Shown: positions 45,889 to 55,141, numbered from the stretch's first letter. The stretch is DNA of 64,000 bases from Lacrimispora indolis DSM 755 (GCF_000526995.1 NZ_AZUI01000001.1:6304001-6368000), one strand, 5' to 3'. Numbers and translations are program-made. Notes: a model not told the origin generated them from the sequence alone.

Positions 45889-47850
45889 TTACTTGATAAA
45901 ATACTGATAGACCTCCAGAGATGATTCCAGCCGTTTCATTGCCTCCATGTTGTCGTCATTCTCTGTAAGCAGCAGAAAATCTTTATAAAACTGCTTTGTC
46001 CGTTTTATCTCAAATTTTGATGTCATTTTTATAGCAAGCAGAAATATGGTGTCCACCATATCCTCATGCCACTTGACCGGTTTATCTAAAATAGCCACCA
46101 CAATGCGGGATTCGTTCACCTCCGCCATGTTTCCATGAGGAATGGCGATCCCCCTGCCTATGCTTGTGGTGGTGGCTCTTTCCCTGTCAAACACGCTTTC
46201 CAGATAATTCTGAGTCACATCTCCCTTATCTTCCAGCCTCTTCACCATCATGGTGATCAGCTGGTCTTTATCCTTCACCTGAGGCTTAATCATGATCAAG
46301 TCAACCTCAAACAACTGGTGGCATAAGCTGCTGAACTGGAAATCCGGCCTGCTTCTCAGCCTGGAAACCTGGGCCGCCTTCCGGCGTATGACCTCGATCT
46401 CCTTTTCACTTATGCGGTCTCCCACTGTAACCACCCTGGAATCCTGTAAATCCAGTCCGGAACCATCGATAATGATATCAGTTTCCGGGTGTAAGGACAA
46501 TTTAAAATCATGACGGCTGACTGCCTGTACATCGGTGATCTCAGGAATGCGGTACTTGATCATTTCAATGGAAAGCTGACAGGCCGCCATGCCTCTCTGA
46601 CTCACCAGCAAAGCTGTCAGAGGTCTCCCCTTTTTCCTGCGGATTATGGCGGCCTGGATATAAAGAGCGATCCCGGCAAGCTCATCCTCTGTCACCTGCA
46701 CGTCATAATACTCCTCAAATAAGCTGCTGGTAGACCAGGCTGCCAAAAAGGTCTGCTTGTATTCACTTTTCACATATTTGCTTATGTTGTCTCCTGTCAC
46801 TGTGGAATACTTCATCCGGAATATGGCCGACCTCATATGGATCAGCAGGCCTTCATACAGCATCTTGTCCCCGGAAAGGTCTGCATCCAGCACAGAATCA
46901 ATGGTCTCGATCACCAGCTTTACAAAGCGTTCCAGATTCCTGTCATACTGCATGGCATAATCCTCATCGCTGACATCCGTAAAACTTTTCAGCTTTTTGG
47001 CGGAAAGCAGCAGCACTGCCAAAAGGATGGTGTCATCCTCTGACAAGTCCACCTGGTATTCCTTACCGATCCTCTGGTAAATGGACTCAGCAAAGGAATA
47101 TTCATTGTAACGCTGGATATTTTCCTCCTGCATGCTGCTGGAAAGGAGCCCGTCGCCCAGGCCCCTTCTGGCAACAGACAGGCATGCCATGATCCAGACC
47201 ATCTTAAAGGAATGGTCGGCCAGCTCGATCCTCCAGGCGTTTTCCGCCTCCACGATCATGCGCCGGATACGGGCCGCATCCACTCCCGGCGCATAGGTGC
47301 CATACAGCGCCTCCATGACTTCCGGAAGCATTTCCAGCATATAATCCTTAATCGCGATCCGGAAGCTGTACTCTTTCCCAATGAGACATACCCCTTTGTT
47401 TCTTACGGCTGTTATCTTTATATTCCGTTTCTCAAACCAGTCCGATACGTTTTTCAGCAGATTGCTGACGGTGGGAGGGCTTAAATAGAGGCTGTCTGCC
47501 AGCTGCTGCAGGGTCAGGACCTCTCCCGGCTTCATTTTGAGGAGCTTTCCCATAAGCTGTTTGTTCCGGTTCTCCAAATCCCCGGCAGGGTCTTCCCCCT
47601 GTTCCAGACGGTCTTCCAGAAGCTTTCTCTGCCTGCCGTCAAGCTCCAGCCATATCCCTGTCCCCGGCCTCTTTTCTATTTTCCCAAGCCCTTCCGCCTC
47701 CAGCCATTCCTCAAGCTGTTTAATACGGGTCCTCACCGTTTTTTCAGATAGTCCCACATTATCGGCAAGCTGCAGTATGGTATAAGTCTCTCCGTTTATC
47801 AGGCACTGCAATATTTTGTTATTATATAATGCGTTCTTATCTTCCTTCAA
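45889..47850 (-). CDS. PRD-containing PTS-dependent transcriptional regulator (MtlR type)
   Basis: 653 residues. Two N-terminal winged HTH regions (TILQLADNVGLSEKTVRTRIKQL, and LTLQQLADSLYLSPPTVSNLLKNV), PRD1 and PRD2 (about 190-400, with His in LLIHMRSAIFRMK), an EIIB-like region and a C-terminal EIIA domain with the phospho-His in AIPHGNMAEV. The start is TTG at 47848-47850, with SD AGGGG. It controls the surrounding fructose-type operon in response to PTS flux, most likely as a DNA-binding activator. Confidence 0.91.
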   Translation of the reverse strand: MKEDKNALYNNKILQCLINGETYTILQLADNVGLSEKTVRTRIKQLEEWLEAEGLGKIEKRPGTGIWLELDGRQRKLLEDRLEQGEDPAGDLENRNKQLMGKLLKMKPGEVLTLQQLADSLYLSPPTVSNLLKNVSDWFEKRNIKITAVRNKGVCLIGKEYSFRIAIKDYMLEMLPEVMEALYGTYAPGVDAARIRRMIVEAENAWRIELADHSFKMVWIMACLSVARRGLGDGLLSSSMQEENIQRYNEYSFAESIYQRIGKEYQVDLSEDDTILLAVLLLSAKKLKSFTDVSDEDYAMQYDRNLERFVKLVIETIDSVLDADLSGDKMLYEGLLIHMRSAIFRMKYSTVTGDNISKYVKSEYKQTFLAAWSTSSLFEEYYDVQVTEDELAGIALYIQAAIIRRKKGRPLTALLVSQRGMAACQLSIEMIKYRIPEITDVQAVSRHDFKLSLHPETDIIIDGSGLDLQDSRVVTVGDRISEKEIEVIRRKAAQVSRLRSRPDFQFSSLCHQLFEVDLIMIKPQVKDKDQLITMMVKRLEDKGDVTQNYLESVFDRERATTTSIGRGIAIPHGNMAEVNESRIVVAILDKPVKWHEDMVDTIFLLAIKMTSKFEIKRTKQFYKDFLLLTENDDNMEAMKRLESSLEVYQYFIK

Positions 47851-47874
47851 GTAAACACCCCTATCCTTCAGGAA

Positions 47875-48759
47875 TTATTCATTTCCTGCCTGCTTTGCCT
47901 CTCCATATATGTATCTGCCGCTGGAACCGATCACCTTCATGTAGTCTCTAACAAACTGCTTGATCCCGGCTTCCGCAGCCATGCAAAGATGCATATAATC
48001 CGTCCCCGGTTTCTCTTCAAGCTCTTTTAACATGGCTGTTTTGCCTGCCTCAAAGGCATCGGTGCACACGTTGATCTTGTTGATGCCCCCGGCCACCGCC
48101 TTCTTTAAATTCTCTTCCCCTGAACCGGAGCCGCCGTGAAGCACCAACGGCATATTTAAAGTTTCCTTCAGCTGATGGAGGCGTTCAAAATCCAGTTTCG
48201 GGATCTTTCCTTTCGGATAGGCTCCGTGAGCCGTACCGATTGCCACAGCCAGGGCATCGATGCCTGTTTTTTCTACAAAATCCAGGGCAAGCTCAGGATC
48301 TGTATACAAATCCGTATCCGAGTCATCCTCATGGTCTGCCTGGCCCACATGGCCCAGCTCCCCTTCCACGGAACAGCCCATGCCATGGGCAAGAGCGGTG
48401 ATGATTGCCGTGCGCTTTACATTTTCCTCGTAAGGCAGTGAGGAACCGTCGTACATGACATTTGTAAAGCCCCGGTTGATGCAGTCCGTAATGGTGTAAA
48501 AATCAGATCCATGGTCAAGATTTAAGGCGACAGGCACATGAACTCTGGATGCCAGCTCCCTTATCACGGGAAGCATTTCTTCCGCATGGGCATGGTTTTT
48601 CATCTGCCCCGGTCCAAACTGCACGATGATGGGAGAATGCTCCTCTTCCGCCGCCATAATTCCTGCTCTGGCCATCTCAATGTTGATGCTGTTCATGGCC
48701 ATAACCCCGTAGTAATTTTTATTTGCATCATCTAGGATGGCTTTCATTGATACTAACAT
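47875..48759 (-). CDS. Class II fructose/tagatose-bisphosphate aldolase
   Basis: 294 residues. Zn ligands are in LNLDHGSD, GTAHGAYP and VLHGGSGSG; the GTAHG and GGINKINVCTD stretches are family signatures. It cleaves a ketose-1,6-bisphosphate (fructose or tagatose type) to DHAP and an aldehyde. The start at 48757-48759 (MLVSMKAILDD) matches family N-termini. A 67-residue in-frame extension to 48960 merely translates a repeat. Located downstream of the EIIC gene and upstream of the PRD regulator. Confidence 0.93.
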   Translation of the reverse strand: MLVSMKAILDDANKNYYGVMAMNSINIEMARAGIMAAEEEHSPIIVQFGPGQMKNHAHAEEMLPVIRELASRVHVPVALNLDHGSDFYTITDCINRGFTNVMYDGSSLPYEENVKRTAIITALAHGMGCSVEGELGHVGQADHEDDSDTDLYTDPELALDFVEKTGIDALAVAIGTAHGAYPKGKIPKLDFERLHQLKETLNMPLVLHGGSGSGEENLKKAVAGGINKINVCTDAFEAGKTAMLKELEEKPGTDYMHLCMAAEAGIKQFVRDYMKVIGSSGRYIYGEAKQAGNE

Positions 48760-48774
48760 GTTTTTCTCGTCCTT

Positions 48775-48862
48775 TCCATACTTTTGCCCATGTTTTCCGG
48801 GCATCAAGGGATGCCCGCAGGGCGTTCCATACTTTTGCCCATGTTTTCCGGGGCATTCCATA
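48775..48862. repeat. 50-bp tandem hairpin repeat (copy B)
   Basis: Two units (starts 48775 and 48826, period 51) share the TTTTGCCC...GGGCATCAAGG.ATGCCCG.AGGGCGTTCC pattern of the repeat at 668-758, in the same orientation. The second unit is truncated before the ATGCCC arm. It lies between the EIIC and aldolase genes. Confidence 0.8.
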
Positions 48863-48874
48863 TTGTCCGCAGTC

Positions 48875-49981
48875 TTACTGGATATTAATATCCAGATCAA
48901 TGTCAAATTCTTCCTCTTCCTTTTCCACCTGCTGGTCCAAAGGCCGTTTAAGGACTGCATAGATAACTCCTGTTACCGCAGAGCCGATGACCAGGGCAAT
49001 TAAAAACCACAGGGGATTTTTCATCATGGGAACCACGAAGATACCTCCATGTCCTGCCACGGATTCACAGCCCACGCCTACCGCAATGGCTCCGGCCACA
49101 GCAGAACCGATCATACTGCTGGGGATCACTCTTGCAGGGTCAGCTGCCGCAAAGGGAAGGACACCTTCCGTAATGAAGCAAAGGCCCATGGGAAGCGCTG
49201 TTTTAGCAGTTTCCAGCTCCACTTTTGAAAACTTGTTCTTCTTTAACAATGTAGCAATAAAAATTCCGATGGGAGGAGTCATACCTCCGATGATCTTTGC
49301 AGCCATAGGACCATTGATTCCATCAGCTCCCAGGGCATTGGCCGCCATGGAGGCCGTTTTGTTAATAGGGCCGCCCATATCAAATCCCATACAGGCACCG
49401 ATTACTCCTCCGATTACAGCCCTTGCTCCTCCGTTTAAAGAAATGATCCACTGCTGGAACACGTTCATGATAAATGCCAAAGGGATCGAGAACACACATA
49501 GGAAAATCATTCCGCATACAAGAGTCGATACCACGGGTATGAACATAACGGGCATCAATCCTACACACCACTTGGGAAGCTTCCAGGTCTTCATCCAGTT
49601 TACAAAGGAGCCGATAATAAAGGCCATCAAAAGTCCGCCGAGAAATCCCGCCTTGGATTGGGACGAGCAGTAACCGATCACAATGCCGGGCACGATTCCG
49701 GGCCGGCCTGCAATGGAATAGGCCACTCCTGCCGTCATCACCGCCACCGCAAAATCCATTGCGATAGATCCCAGCTTATTGATGCCCCACCAAAAGCCAA
49801 TCCAGGAAAAGGGATTTAAATTGGAAAACGGCGTTGCCCCTGCTTCTATGGCGCTTCCGATATCATATCCGCCAAACCCTTTTGCCAGTGCGCTTAAAAT
49901 ACCTCCGCATACAACAATGGGAATCATATAGGAAATTCCCGTCATAACATGTTTTTTAATATCAAGTTTTTGCTTTGCCAT
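48875..49981 (-). CDS. PTS fructose-type EIIC
   Basis: 368 residues, about nine membrane helices. Conserved features are the GGYDIGSAIEAG region, GYCSSQSKAGFLGG, GFDMGGPINKTA and ITEGVLPFAAADP, all typical of the EIIC domain of the fructose family. The tail is acidic (EKEEEEFDIDLDIN). It transports a ketose or mannose-related sugar, which EIIB phosphorylates at C1. Start at 49979-49981, with SD GAGGGG. EIIB is encoded 45 bp upstream as a separate protein. Confidence 0.94.
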   Translation of the reverse strand: MAKQKLDIKKHVMTGISYMIPIVVCGGILSALAKGFGGYDIGSAIEAGATPFSNLNPFSWIGFWWGINKLGSIAMDFAVAVMTAGVAYSIAGRPGIVPGIVIGYCSSQSKAGFLGGLLMAFIIGSFVNWMKTWKLPKWCVGLMPVMFIPVVSTLVCGMIFLCVFSIPLAFIMNVFQQWIISLNGGARAVIGGVIGACMGFDMGGPINKTASMAANALGADGINGPMAAKIIGGMTPPIGIFIATLLKKNKFSKVELETAKTALPMGLCFITEGVLPFAAADPARVIPSSMIGSAVAGAIAVGVGCESVAGHGGIFVVPMMKNPLWFLIALVIGSAVTGVIYAVLKRPLDQQVEKEEEEFDIDLDINIQ

Positions 49982-50026
49982 TGTATTCCCCTCTTTTTCC
50001 ATATTCTTTGCTTTGTTTCGCTTCAG

Positions 50027-50335
50027 CTACTTCCCCATCTTTTCGTGGATCTTTGAGATCACTCCTTTTGGGGATTTCATTACCATGCTGATCGGAATCT
50101 CCACTACCGGCTTCCCTGTAAAACGTTCTTTGTTCACCCGGATATCTGCGGAAATCAGGATCACGTCCGCTTCTTTGATTTCCTGGGGCGTCAGCTCATT
50201 CTCCACCCCAATGGAGCCCTGGGTTTCCACTTTAATATGATCCCCCAGTTCCTTTGCTGCATTTTCCAGCTTTTCCTTGGCAATGTACGTATGGGCGATC
50301 CCTGCCGTACATGCCGTGATAGCTAAAATCTTCAT
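50027..50335 (-). CDS. PTS fructose-type EIIB
   Basis: 102 residues. The phosphocysteine is in ITACTAGIAHTYIAKE near residue 9, followed by the GxxVKVETQGSIG core. It accepts phosphate from the fructose-type EIIA encoded further downstream and passes it to the sugar bound by EIIC. SD AAGGAGG. It is the first gene of the operon. The upstream gap (50336-50458) has only weak -35/-10 matches, as expected for a promoter needing the PRD activator. Confidence 0.94.
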   Translation of the reverse strand: MKILAITACTAGIAHTYIAKEKLENAAKELGDHIKVETQGSIGVENELTPQEIKEADVILISADIRVNKERFTGKPVVEIPISMVMKSPKGVISKIHEKMGK

Positions 50336-50458
50336 ACACTTCCTCCTTGCTTAGTTTTTATGTTATATTAACTTTACCACGTCCATAAGATCCAGGGTAA
50401 ATGAAAAGCGGCACAATGATACGGTAAATTTTTGTTTGTTGCCGGAGTAGATGATACA

Positions 50459-50497
50459 AAAACGCCCTGCAGGTTTAAAAAATCTGCAGGGCGTTTT
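50459..50497. terminator. Bidirectional terminator after the AEC transporter gene
   Basis: A perfect 14-bp stem (50459-50472 with 50484-50497) with A/T ends on both sides, downstream of the AEC gene. Confidence 0.9.
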
Positions 50498-50556
50498 CCC
50501 CTTTTATCAATGATACACGATACCAATGGATTTACAGGTTCCCACCTCTTCCTTAT

Positions 50557-51483
50557 TTATAAAACCATTCCTCCAACCAGCATGACGGCAGGTATGGTAA
50601 CCAGTGATAAAACCGTTGTCACTGCCAATAATTTTGAGGCATACTGGCTGTTCTTGTTATACTGCAGGGCAAACATGGCTCCCGTAGCTGCGCTGGGACA
50701 GGCGGAGGCAACTAAAATGGTGATTGCAATGGCATGATCCACCCTGACTGCCAAAAGAAGCAGCAGGGTCATGAGAGGGATCACAAGGAGTTTTGCTGCG
50801 CTGATCATATAGGTCCTGGGACTTTTTAAACAGGAAAGCAGTTCACTTTCCGCCAGATTCATACCGGAAACCAGCATTGCCACCGGCGTGTTCATGGCCC
50901 CGATCATTGACAATGGATTTCCTACTACCTCCGGCAAACGAATTCCCTTTACAAAAAAGAGAATCCCTGCTCCGATCGCCACGGTGGATGGATTGATGAA
51001 ATTTTTTATGGTTGACATGAGCTTTCCATCCCTGCCCTTCATGAGCATGATTCCATGGGACCAGATCAGGATATTGAATACGGTTATATAAGCTGTCATA
51101 AAAAACACGCCTTTTATTCCCAGCAGCCCGCTGATAATGGGAATGCCCACAAAACCGCAGTTAGAATAGACCATGGAAATTCTTTCCACCGCCATTTCCG
51201 GGTTTTCCCTGGCTTTTATCAGAATCCCGGAAAGGAGAATCGCCAGAAAAAAGCTGGCTCCCGATACCCCCACCGTGACCATCAGGCCTATTAACAGATC
51301 CCTGTCAAATTCCATCTGATAGGACATGACGATCATACAGGGAGTGATCACATTTAACAGGATTGAGGACATTTTCTTACTTGTTCCCGTATCGGCAATT
51401 CCTGATTTTAATGCGGCAGCTCCAATCAGCATGATAATGAACATTTCTACAATTTTATTAACCGTAATATGTGCCAAATCCAT
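50557..51483 (-). CDS. AEC-family (auxin efflux carrier-type) transporter
   Basis: 308 residues, ten predicted membrane helices in two five-helix halves. Family stretches are SNCGFVGIPI and MLVSGMNLAE, and CPSAATGAMFALQYN lies near the end. Bacterial AEC proteins carry malate, malonate or other organic acids; the substrate here is unknown. The SD is weak (AGAAAGA). It stands alone between a terminator and the histidine phosphatase gene. Confidence 0.9.
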   Translation of the reverse strand: MDLAHITVNKIVEMFIIMLIGAAALKSGIADTGTSKKMSSILLNVITPCMIVMSYQMEFDRDLLIGLMVTVGVSGASFFLAILLSGILIKARENPEMAVERISMVYSNCGFVGIPIISGLLGIKGVFFMTAYITVFNILIWSHGIMLMKGRDGKLMSTIKNFINPSTVAIGAGILFFVKGIRLPEVVGNPLSMIGAMNTPVAMLVSGMNLAESELLSCLKSPRTYMISAAKLLVIPLMTLLLLLAVRVDHAIAITILVASACPSAATGAMFALQYNKNSQYASKLLAVTTVLSLVTIPAVMLVGGMVL

Positions 51484-51547
51484 TCTTTCTATGTCTGCCC
51501 GGCGTCCGGCAATCTCCTATTATAATTTTAATCAGAATGCCGGCGGT

Positions 51548-52246
51548 CTATCTGGGGAAAAAGCCGGAATTTGAGGTTGGCTCGCCTTTTGCGTATAAAT
51601 GAGCCGTATCCCCTGCTCCTTTACACCGGAAATAAGCCTCTCCTTCCACCCTCTCTTCTGTTTCCAGTGTGGTGACTGAGGAAGGTGCCAGAAAAAAGCC
51701 CTGCCACAAAAGTGGGGCCGGGATGCCTAAAAGATGGGACAGCATAACGCAGATAACGCCAAAATGGCAGAACAGGACGATGGTATCGTCGCTTCCGGGA
51801 ACGGCCCGGTACATTCTGCCCTCTCTCTGATAGCCGTATTTCCTTAAAATTTCATCAAGGCCGGCTGCTACTTTATTATATTCCTCTTTGACTGGTCCTG
51901 TTTTCATTTTTTCATTTTCAAACCATAAGTCCCTGTGGTAAAGCTCATCCCGGTTGGTCCAGTATCCGGGCATAAAGTCCCAGGGTATTCTCTTGGTTTC
52001 ACCTGCCCCATCCTCCACAGGCGCATGAAACTCCCTGAGCCAGGGCAGTATCTCTGCCTCTGCACCTGATGCCTGTAAGGTGGCCTTTGCAGTATCCTTT
52101 GCTCTTCCAAGAGGGGAGCAGTAAAATGCGGAAACCGGCAGCTTACTGATCCTTTGGGATAGAAAATCTGCCTCTTTCCAGCCTTTTTCCGTGAGGGAAT
52201 CAATGGAATAGTCCGGTTCCCCGTGCCTGATCAGAATCAATTTCAT
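51548..52246 (-). CDS. Histidine phosphatase family protein
   Basis: 232 residues. The catalytic LIRHGEPD (His8) is followed by YCSPLGRAKDTA, the acid/base Glu region (LREFHAPVED) and the second His in IVLFCHFG. This is the phosphoglycerate-mutase-like fold used by small-molecule phosphatases; the substrate is unassigned. SD AAGAGG. The C-terminal FRCKGAGDTAHLYAKGE region resembles other clostridial members. It is monocistronic or weakly linked to the tetR gene. Confidence 0.92.
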   Translation of the reverse strand: MKLILIRHGEPDYSIDSLTEKGWKEADFLSQRISKLPVSAFYCSPLGRAKDTAKATLQASGAEAEILPWLREFHAPVEDGAGETKRIPWDFMPGYWTNRDELYHRDLWFENEKMKTGPVKEEYNKVAAGLDEILRKYGYQREGRMYRAVPGSDDTIVLFCHFGVICVMLSHLLGIPAPLLWQGFFLAPSSVTTLETEERVEGEAYFRCKGAGDTAHLYAKGEPTSNSGFFPR

Positions 52247-52346
52247 ACTTATCCTCTTTTCTCCGCTGAATATGTTTTTTTAATCATAGCATTTATTAGA
52301 AATAAAAACAATAAAACCTCAATCAAATGGCCGTCTGTTACAAGGA

Positions 52347-52913
52347 CTAAGAAATAACGGGCAAGATAACCGCCATAAAATAATCTGCCAGTTCTTCCGG
52401 AGTTTGGGCCAGGCGGTTCTTGATCCACCACTGTACCATGCCCACGAAGGAACTGGAAATATGATTTACAAGAAATTCATGGGGTACTTTTTTGCCGAAT
52501 AAGGGTGTATCCCCCAACAGCCGCGCCGCCATCATCTCATTGAGATACTGCCTGAAAAAACCCAAAAATAATTCACCGCTTTCGCAGGTGAGGATGCCAA
52601 TAATGTTTCTCTTATTATCAAGCAGATGATAGAGAATATGGGTGATCATTGCGGAAGGATTGCCTGTTTTCATTGAAAAATCATGGGTGCTCTCCGCACT
52701 TAAAGAGTCTGAAAAAACATGGGAAAACAAATCCGCGCACATTTCTTTTAATAAGTCATCCTTTGTTTCAAAGTGGGCATAAAATGTGGTCCTGCCCACG
52801 TTGGCCTCATCAATGATATCCTGAACCGTGATCTTTGAATAACTCTTTGCGGAAAGCAGCGTACCAAACGCCTCAAATATCGCAGTCCTTGTTTTCTGCT
52901 GCCGTCTGTCCAT
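52347..52913 (-). CDS. TetR-family transcriptional regulator
   Basis: 188 residues. N-terminal HTH (KITVQDIIDEANVGRTTFYAHFETKDDLL, about 27-55) and a helical ligand-binding domain with a tail of the TetR C-terminal type (YFMAVILPVIS). SD GGAGGAGG is strong. It is divergent from a P1B-type metal ATPase, so it probably represses that gene; a TetR rather than an ArsR or MerR regulator is unusual for metal efflux. A TTCCATGGAA palindrome lies in the shared gap. Confidence 0.92.
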   Translation of the reverse strand: MDRRQQKTRTAIFEAFGTLLSAKSYSKITVQDIIDEANVGRTTFYAHFETKDDLLKEMCADLFSHVFSDSLSAESTHDFSMKTGNPSAMITHILYHLLDNKRNIIGILTCESGELFLGFFRQYLNEMMAARLLGDTPLFGKKVPHEFLVNHISSSFVGMVQWWIKNRLAQTPEELADYFMAVILPVIS

Positions 52914-52960
52914 AAAAACCTCCTCCGAACAAATCTATAAGAACTGTTCCGTAACAAACA

Positions 52961-52970
52961 TTCCATGGAA
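52961..52970. promoter_or_regulatory. Palindrome in the tetR-ATPase intergenic region
   Basis: TTCCATGGAA, 9 bp upstream of the -35 of the ATPase promoter. A possible operator half or core; too short to be certain. Confidence 0.3.
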
Positions 52971-52978
52971 ATTATCCA

Positions 52979-53007
52979 TTGATGCCGGACACGGTCCTAT
53001 TTATAAT
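52979..53007 (+). promoter_or_regulatory. Promoter of the metal ATPase gene
   Basis: -35 TTGATG (52979-52984), 17-bp spacer, -10 TATAAT (53002-53007), plus strand. Confidence 0.75.
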
Positions 53008-53090
53008 AATACCAAACAAAGTGTTCTGTATAAAACAGATTATACCATTCCTTGCAAAAAGCGCAAGGGAATATCCACAGGGAGGATTTA

Positions 53091-54992
53091 ATGATGATAA
53101 AGCGAATAAACGACTGTTTGTCCGGTGTTCCCATGACTCTTACCGGCGGTGCATTTCTCCTGGGCAGTCTTGTACTGATGCTTTTTGATACACAGCTTCC
53201 GGCTGACCCGGCCTGGGTCTCAATTATTGTCTGCGGGATCCCTTTGGTCTATCTATCCTTATGGCGGATCATTCACAATCCAGGCATGAAAAAAATCTCC
53301 TCCGCACTGCTCATTTCCATTGCAATGTTTGCGGCTATTGGAATCGGAGATATCTTTGCGGCCGGGGAAGTTGCCTTTATCATGGCTATTGGTGCTATCC
53401 TGGAGGATAAAACTGCTGAACGTGCCAAAAGAGGGCTGCAGAAACTGATCAATCTTGCTCCGCAGCAGGGGCGCAGGATCACAGGCGGCAGAGAAGAAAT
53501 GATCAATGCAGAAGATATCAGGGTGGGGGATATCCTGCGGATCCTTCCCGGCGAAACCGTACCGGTGGATGGAGAGATCATAAGCGGCGCAACCTCCATT
53601 GACCAGGCCGTTATGACCGGTGAGTCTCTGCCTGTTGACAAGGCTCCGGGGGATAAGGTGTTTTGCGGAACGATCAACCGTTTTGGTGCCGTTGATATCC
53701 GCGGGGCAAAAGTCGGTGAAGACAGCTCCCTGCAAAAGATTATCCGCATGGTCCGGGAGGCGGAAGACAAAAAAGCCCCCATGGAACGCATCGCAGACAA
53801 ATGGGCCACCTGGCTTGTGCCTGTTGCTCTGCTCATTGCGGTCATTACAGGGGTTGCCTCAAAGGATATCGTCCGCGCCGTAACCGTGCTGGTGGTTTTC
53901 TGTCCCTGCGCCCTGGTGCTTGCAACACCCACGGCAGTCATGGCAGCCATCGGGCAGGCGACAAAATACGGAGTTATCATTAAATCCGGTGACGCACTGG
54001 AACGTATGGGAAAAACAGACACCATTGCCTTCGACAAAACCGGGACTTTGACCAAGGGCAGTCTTGTGGTTGCAGATATCTATCCCTTTTCTAAAGATAT
54101 GGATCAAAAGCAGCTTCTGAGTTTAACGGCTTCTGCGGAAGGTTATTCAGAGCACCCTTTGGCAAAGGCCATTACCGCCTATGGGAACGAACAGGGGGCA
54201 GAGCTTATGGAGGCAGGGAACTTTCAGATGATCCCCGGAAAAGGGATCAGGGCAGAGGTAAACGGGAAGCTGCTGCTGTGCGGCAACCCGGACTTTATCA
54301 AGGAACATCAGATCCCTGTTGATGAAGCCGCCTCCCTCATATTGGACCGGTTCCCCAGCCAGGGAAAGGCTGTCGTTCTTGTGGGATATGGAGTACAATT
54401 GGCGGGCGCTGTCACTCTGTCAGATACTCTGCGGGAAACGTCAAAGGAGATGATAAAAGAACTAAAGAACATGCATACACAGGTGGTTCTGCTTACAGGC
54501 GACCACGAACAGGCTGCCCGGTATTTTGCAGATCAGACCAGGATCGATGATGTTCATGCGGGACTCCTCCCCGCCCAAAAAGCAGCGGAAATACAGCGAT
54601 TACAGGGAGAAGGGCGCAGCATCTGTATGATCGGTGACGGTATCAATGACGCTCCTGCCCTCAAAACTGCCAACGTAGGCGTTGCAATGGGAACCATGGG
54701 AAGCGACATTGCCATTGATGCCGCTGATATTGCCCTCATGGGTGATGATATCAGCAAAATCCCCTATCTCAAAAGGCTGTCCAATGAGGCAGTCAGTACC
54801 ATTAAGCTCAGTATCTCCTTGTCACTTTGCATCAACTTTGCGGCAATCTTCCTTTCTGTTACAGGGGTTCTGACTCCAACCACCGGAGCCCTGGTCCATA
54901 ATGCGGGTTCCATATTTGTAGTGCTGATTGCCGCCCGTTTGTATGACCGTAAGTTTATTGATGAGAAGAATATGGGCAGTTCCATGAGATGA
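53091..54992 (+). CDS. P1B-type heavy-metal-translocating ATPase
   Basis: 633 residues. The transmembrane metal site is FCPCALVLATP; the phosphorylation site is DKTGTLT, with the actuator TGES, the SEHPLAKA (HP) motif, and GDGINDAP in the hinge. There is no N-terminal HMA metal-binding domain. The last helices read HNAGSIFVVLIAARLY, different from the D-x-G of Zn/Cd pumps. The metal is therefore uncertain. Start at 53091 (MMIKRIN), with SD AGGGAGG. Probably exports a metal ion under control of the divergent TetR protein. Confidence 0.92.
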   Translation: MMIKRINDCLSGVPMTLTGGAFLLGSLVLMLFDTQLPADPAWVSIIVCGIPLVYLSLWRIIHNPGMKKISSALLISIAMFAAIGIGDIFAAGEVAFIMAIGAILEDKTAERAKRGLQKLINLAPQQGRRITGGREEMINAEDIRVGDILRILPGETVPVDGEIISGATSIDQAVMTGESLPVDKAPGDKVFCGTINRFGAVDIRGAKVGEDSSLQKIIRMVREAEDKKAPMERIADKWATWLVPVALLIAVITGVASKDIVRAVTVLVVFCPCALVLATPTAVMAAIGQATKYGVIIKSGDALERMGKTDTIAFDKTGTLTKGSLVVADIYPFSKDMDQKQLLSLTASAEGYSEHPLAKAITAYGNEQGAELMEAGNFQMIPGKGIRAEVNGKLLLCGNPDFIKEHQIPVDEAASLILDRFPSQGKAVVLVGYGVQLAGAVTLSDTLRETSKEMIKELKNMHTQVVLLTGDHEQAARYFADQTRIDDVHAGLLPAQKAAEIQRLQGEGRSICMIGDGINDAPALKTANVGVAMGTMGSDIAIDAADIALMGDDISKIPYLKRLSNEAVSTIKLSISLSLCINFAAIFLSVTGVLTPTTGALVHNAGSIFVVLIAARLYDRKFIDEKNMGSSMR

Positions 54993-55060
54993 CACAGGAA
55001 ACTTCCTATATAAAAGCTTAGAAAGCATAGAAGCATTTGTAAAGACTTGCAAAATGTTAA

Positions 55061-55141
55061 TGCCCCCCTTTGTAACAGACCGGCCATATAAGGAATCCAG
55101 CCTGTGAGGAAACTGTTTCTCCTCGTTAAGGGGGGCAAAAC
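55061..55141. terminator. Long hairpin between ATPase and pucR genes
   Basis: The arms TGCCCCCCTT..TAAC (55061 on) and GTTAAGGGGGGCA (to 55138) pair with a small bulge. Inside is a second hairpin, GAGGAAAC/GTTTCTCCTC. It sits between convergent genes, so termination on either strand is plausible, but no long T run follows. Confidence 0.5.

Noticed and set aside
48760..48960. 67-residue N-terminal extension of the aldolase reading frame
   Set aside because: It translates the tandem hairpin repeat and the end of the EIIC gene; the family start MLVSMKAILDD at 48759 has an SD and aligns with aldolases.
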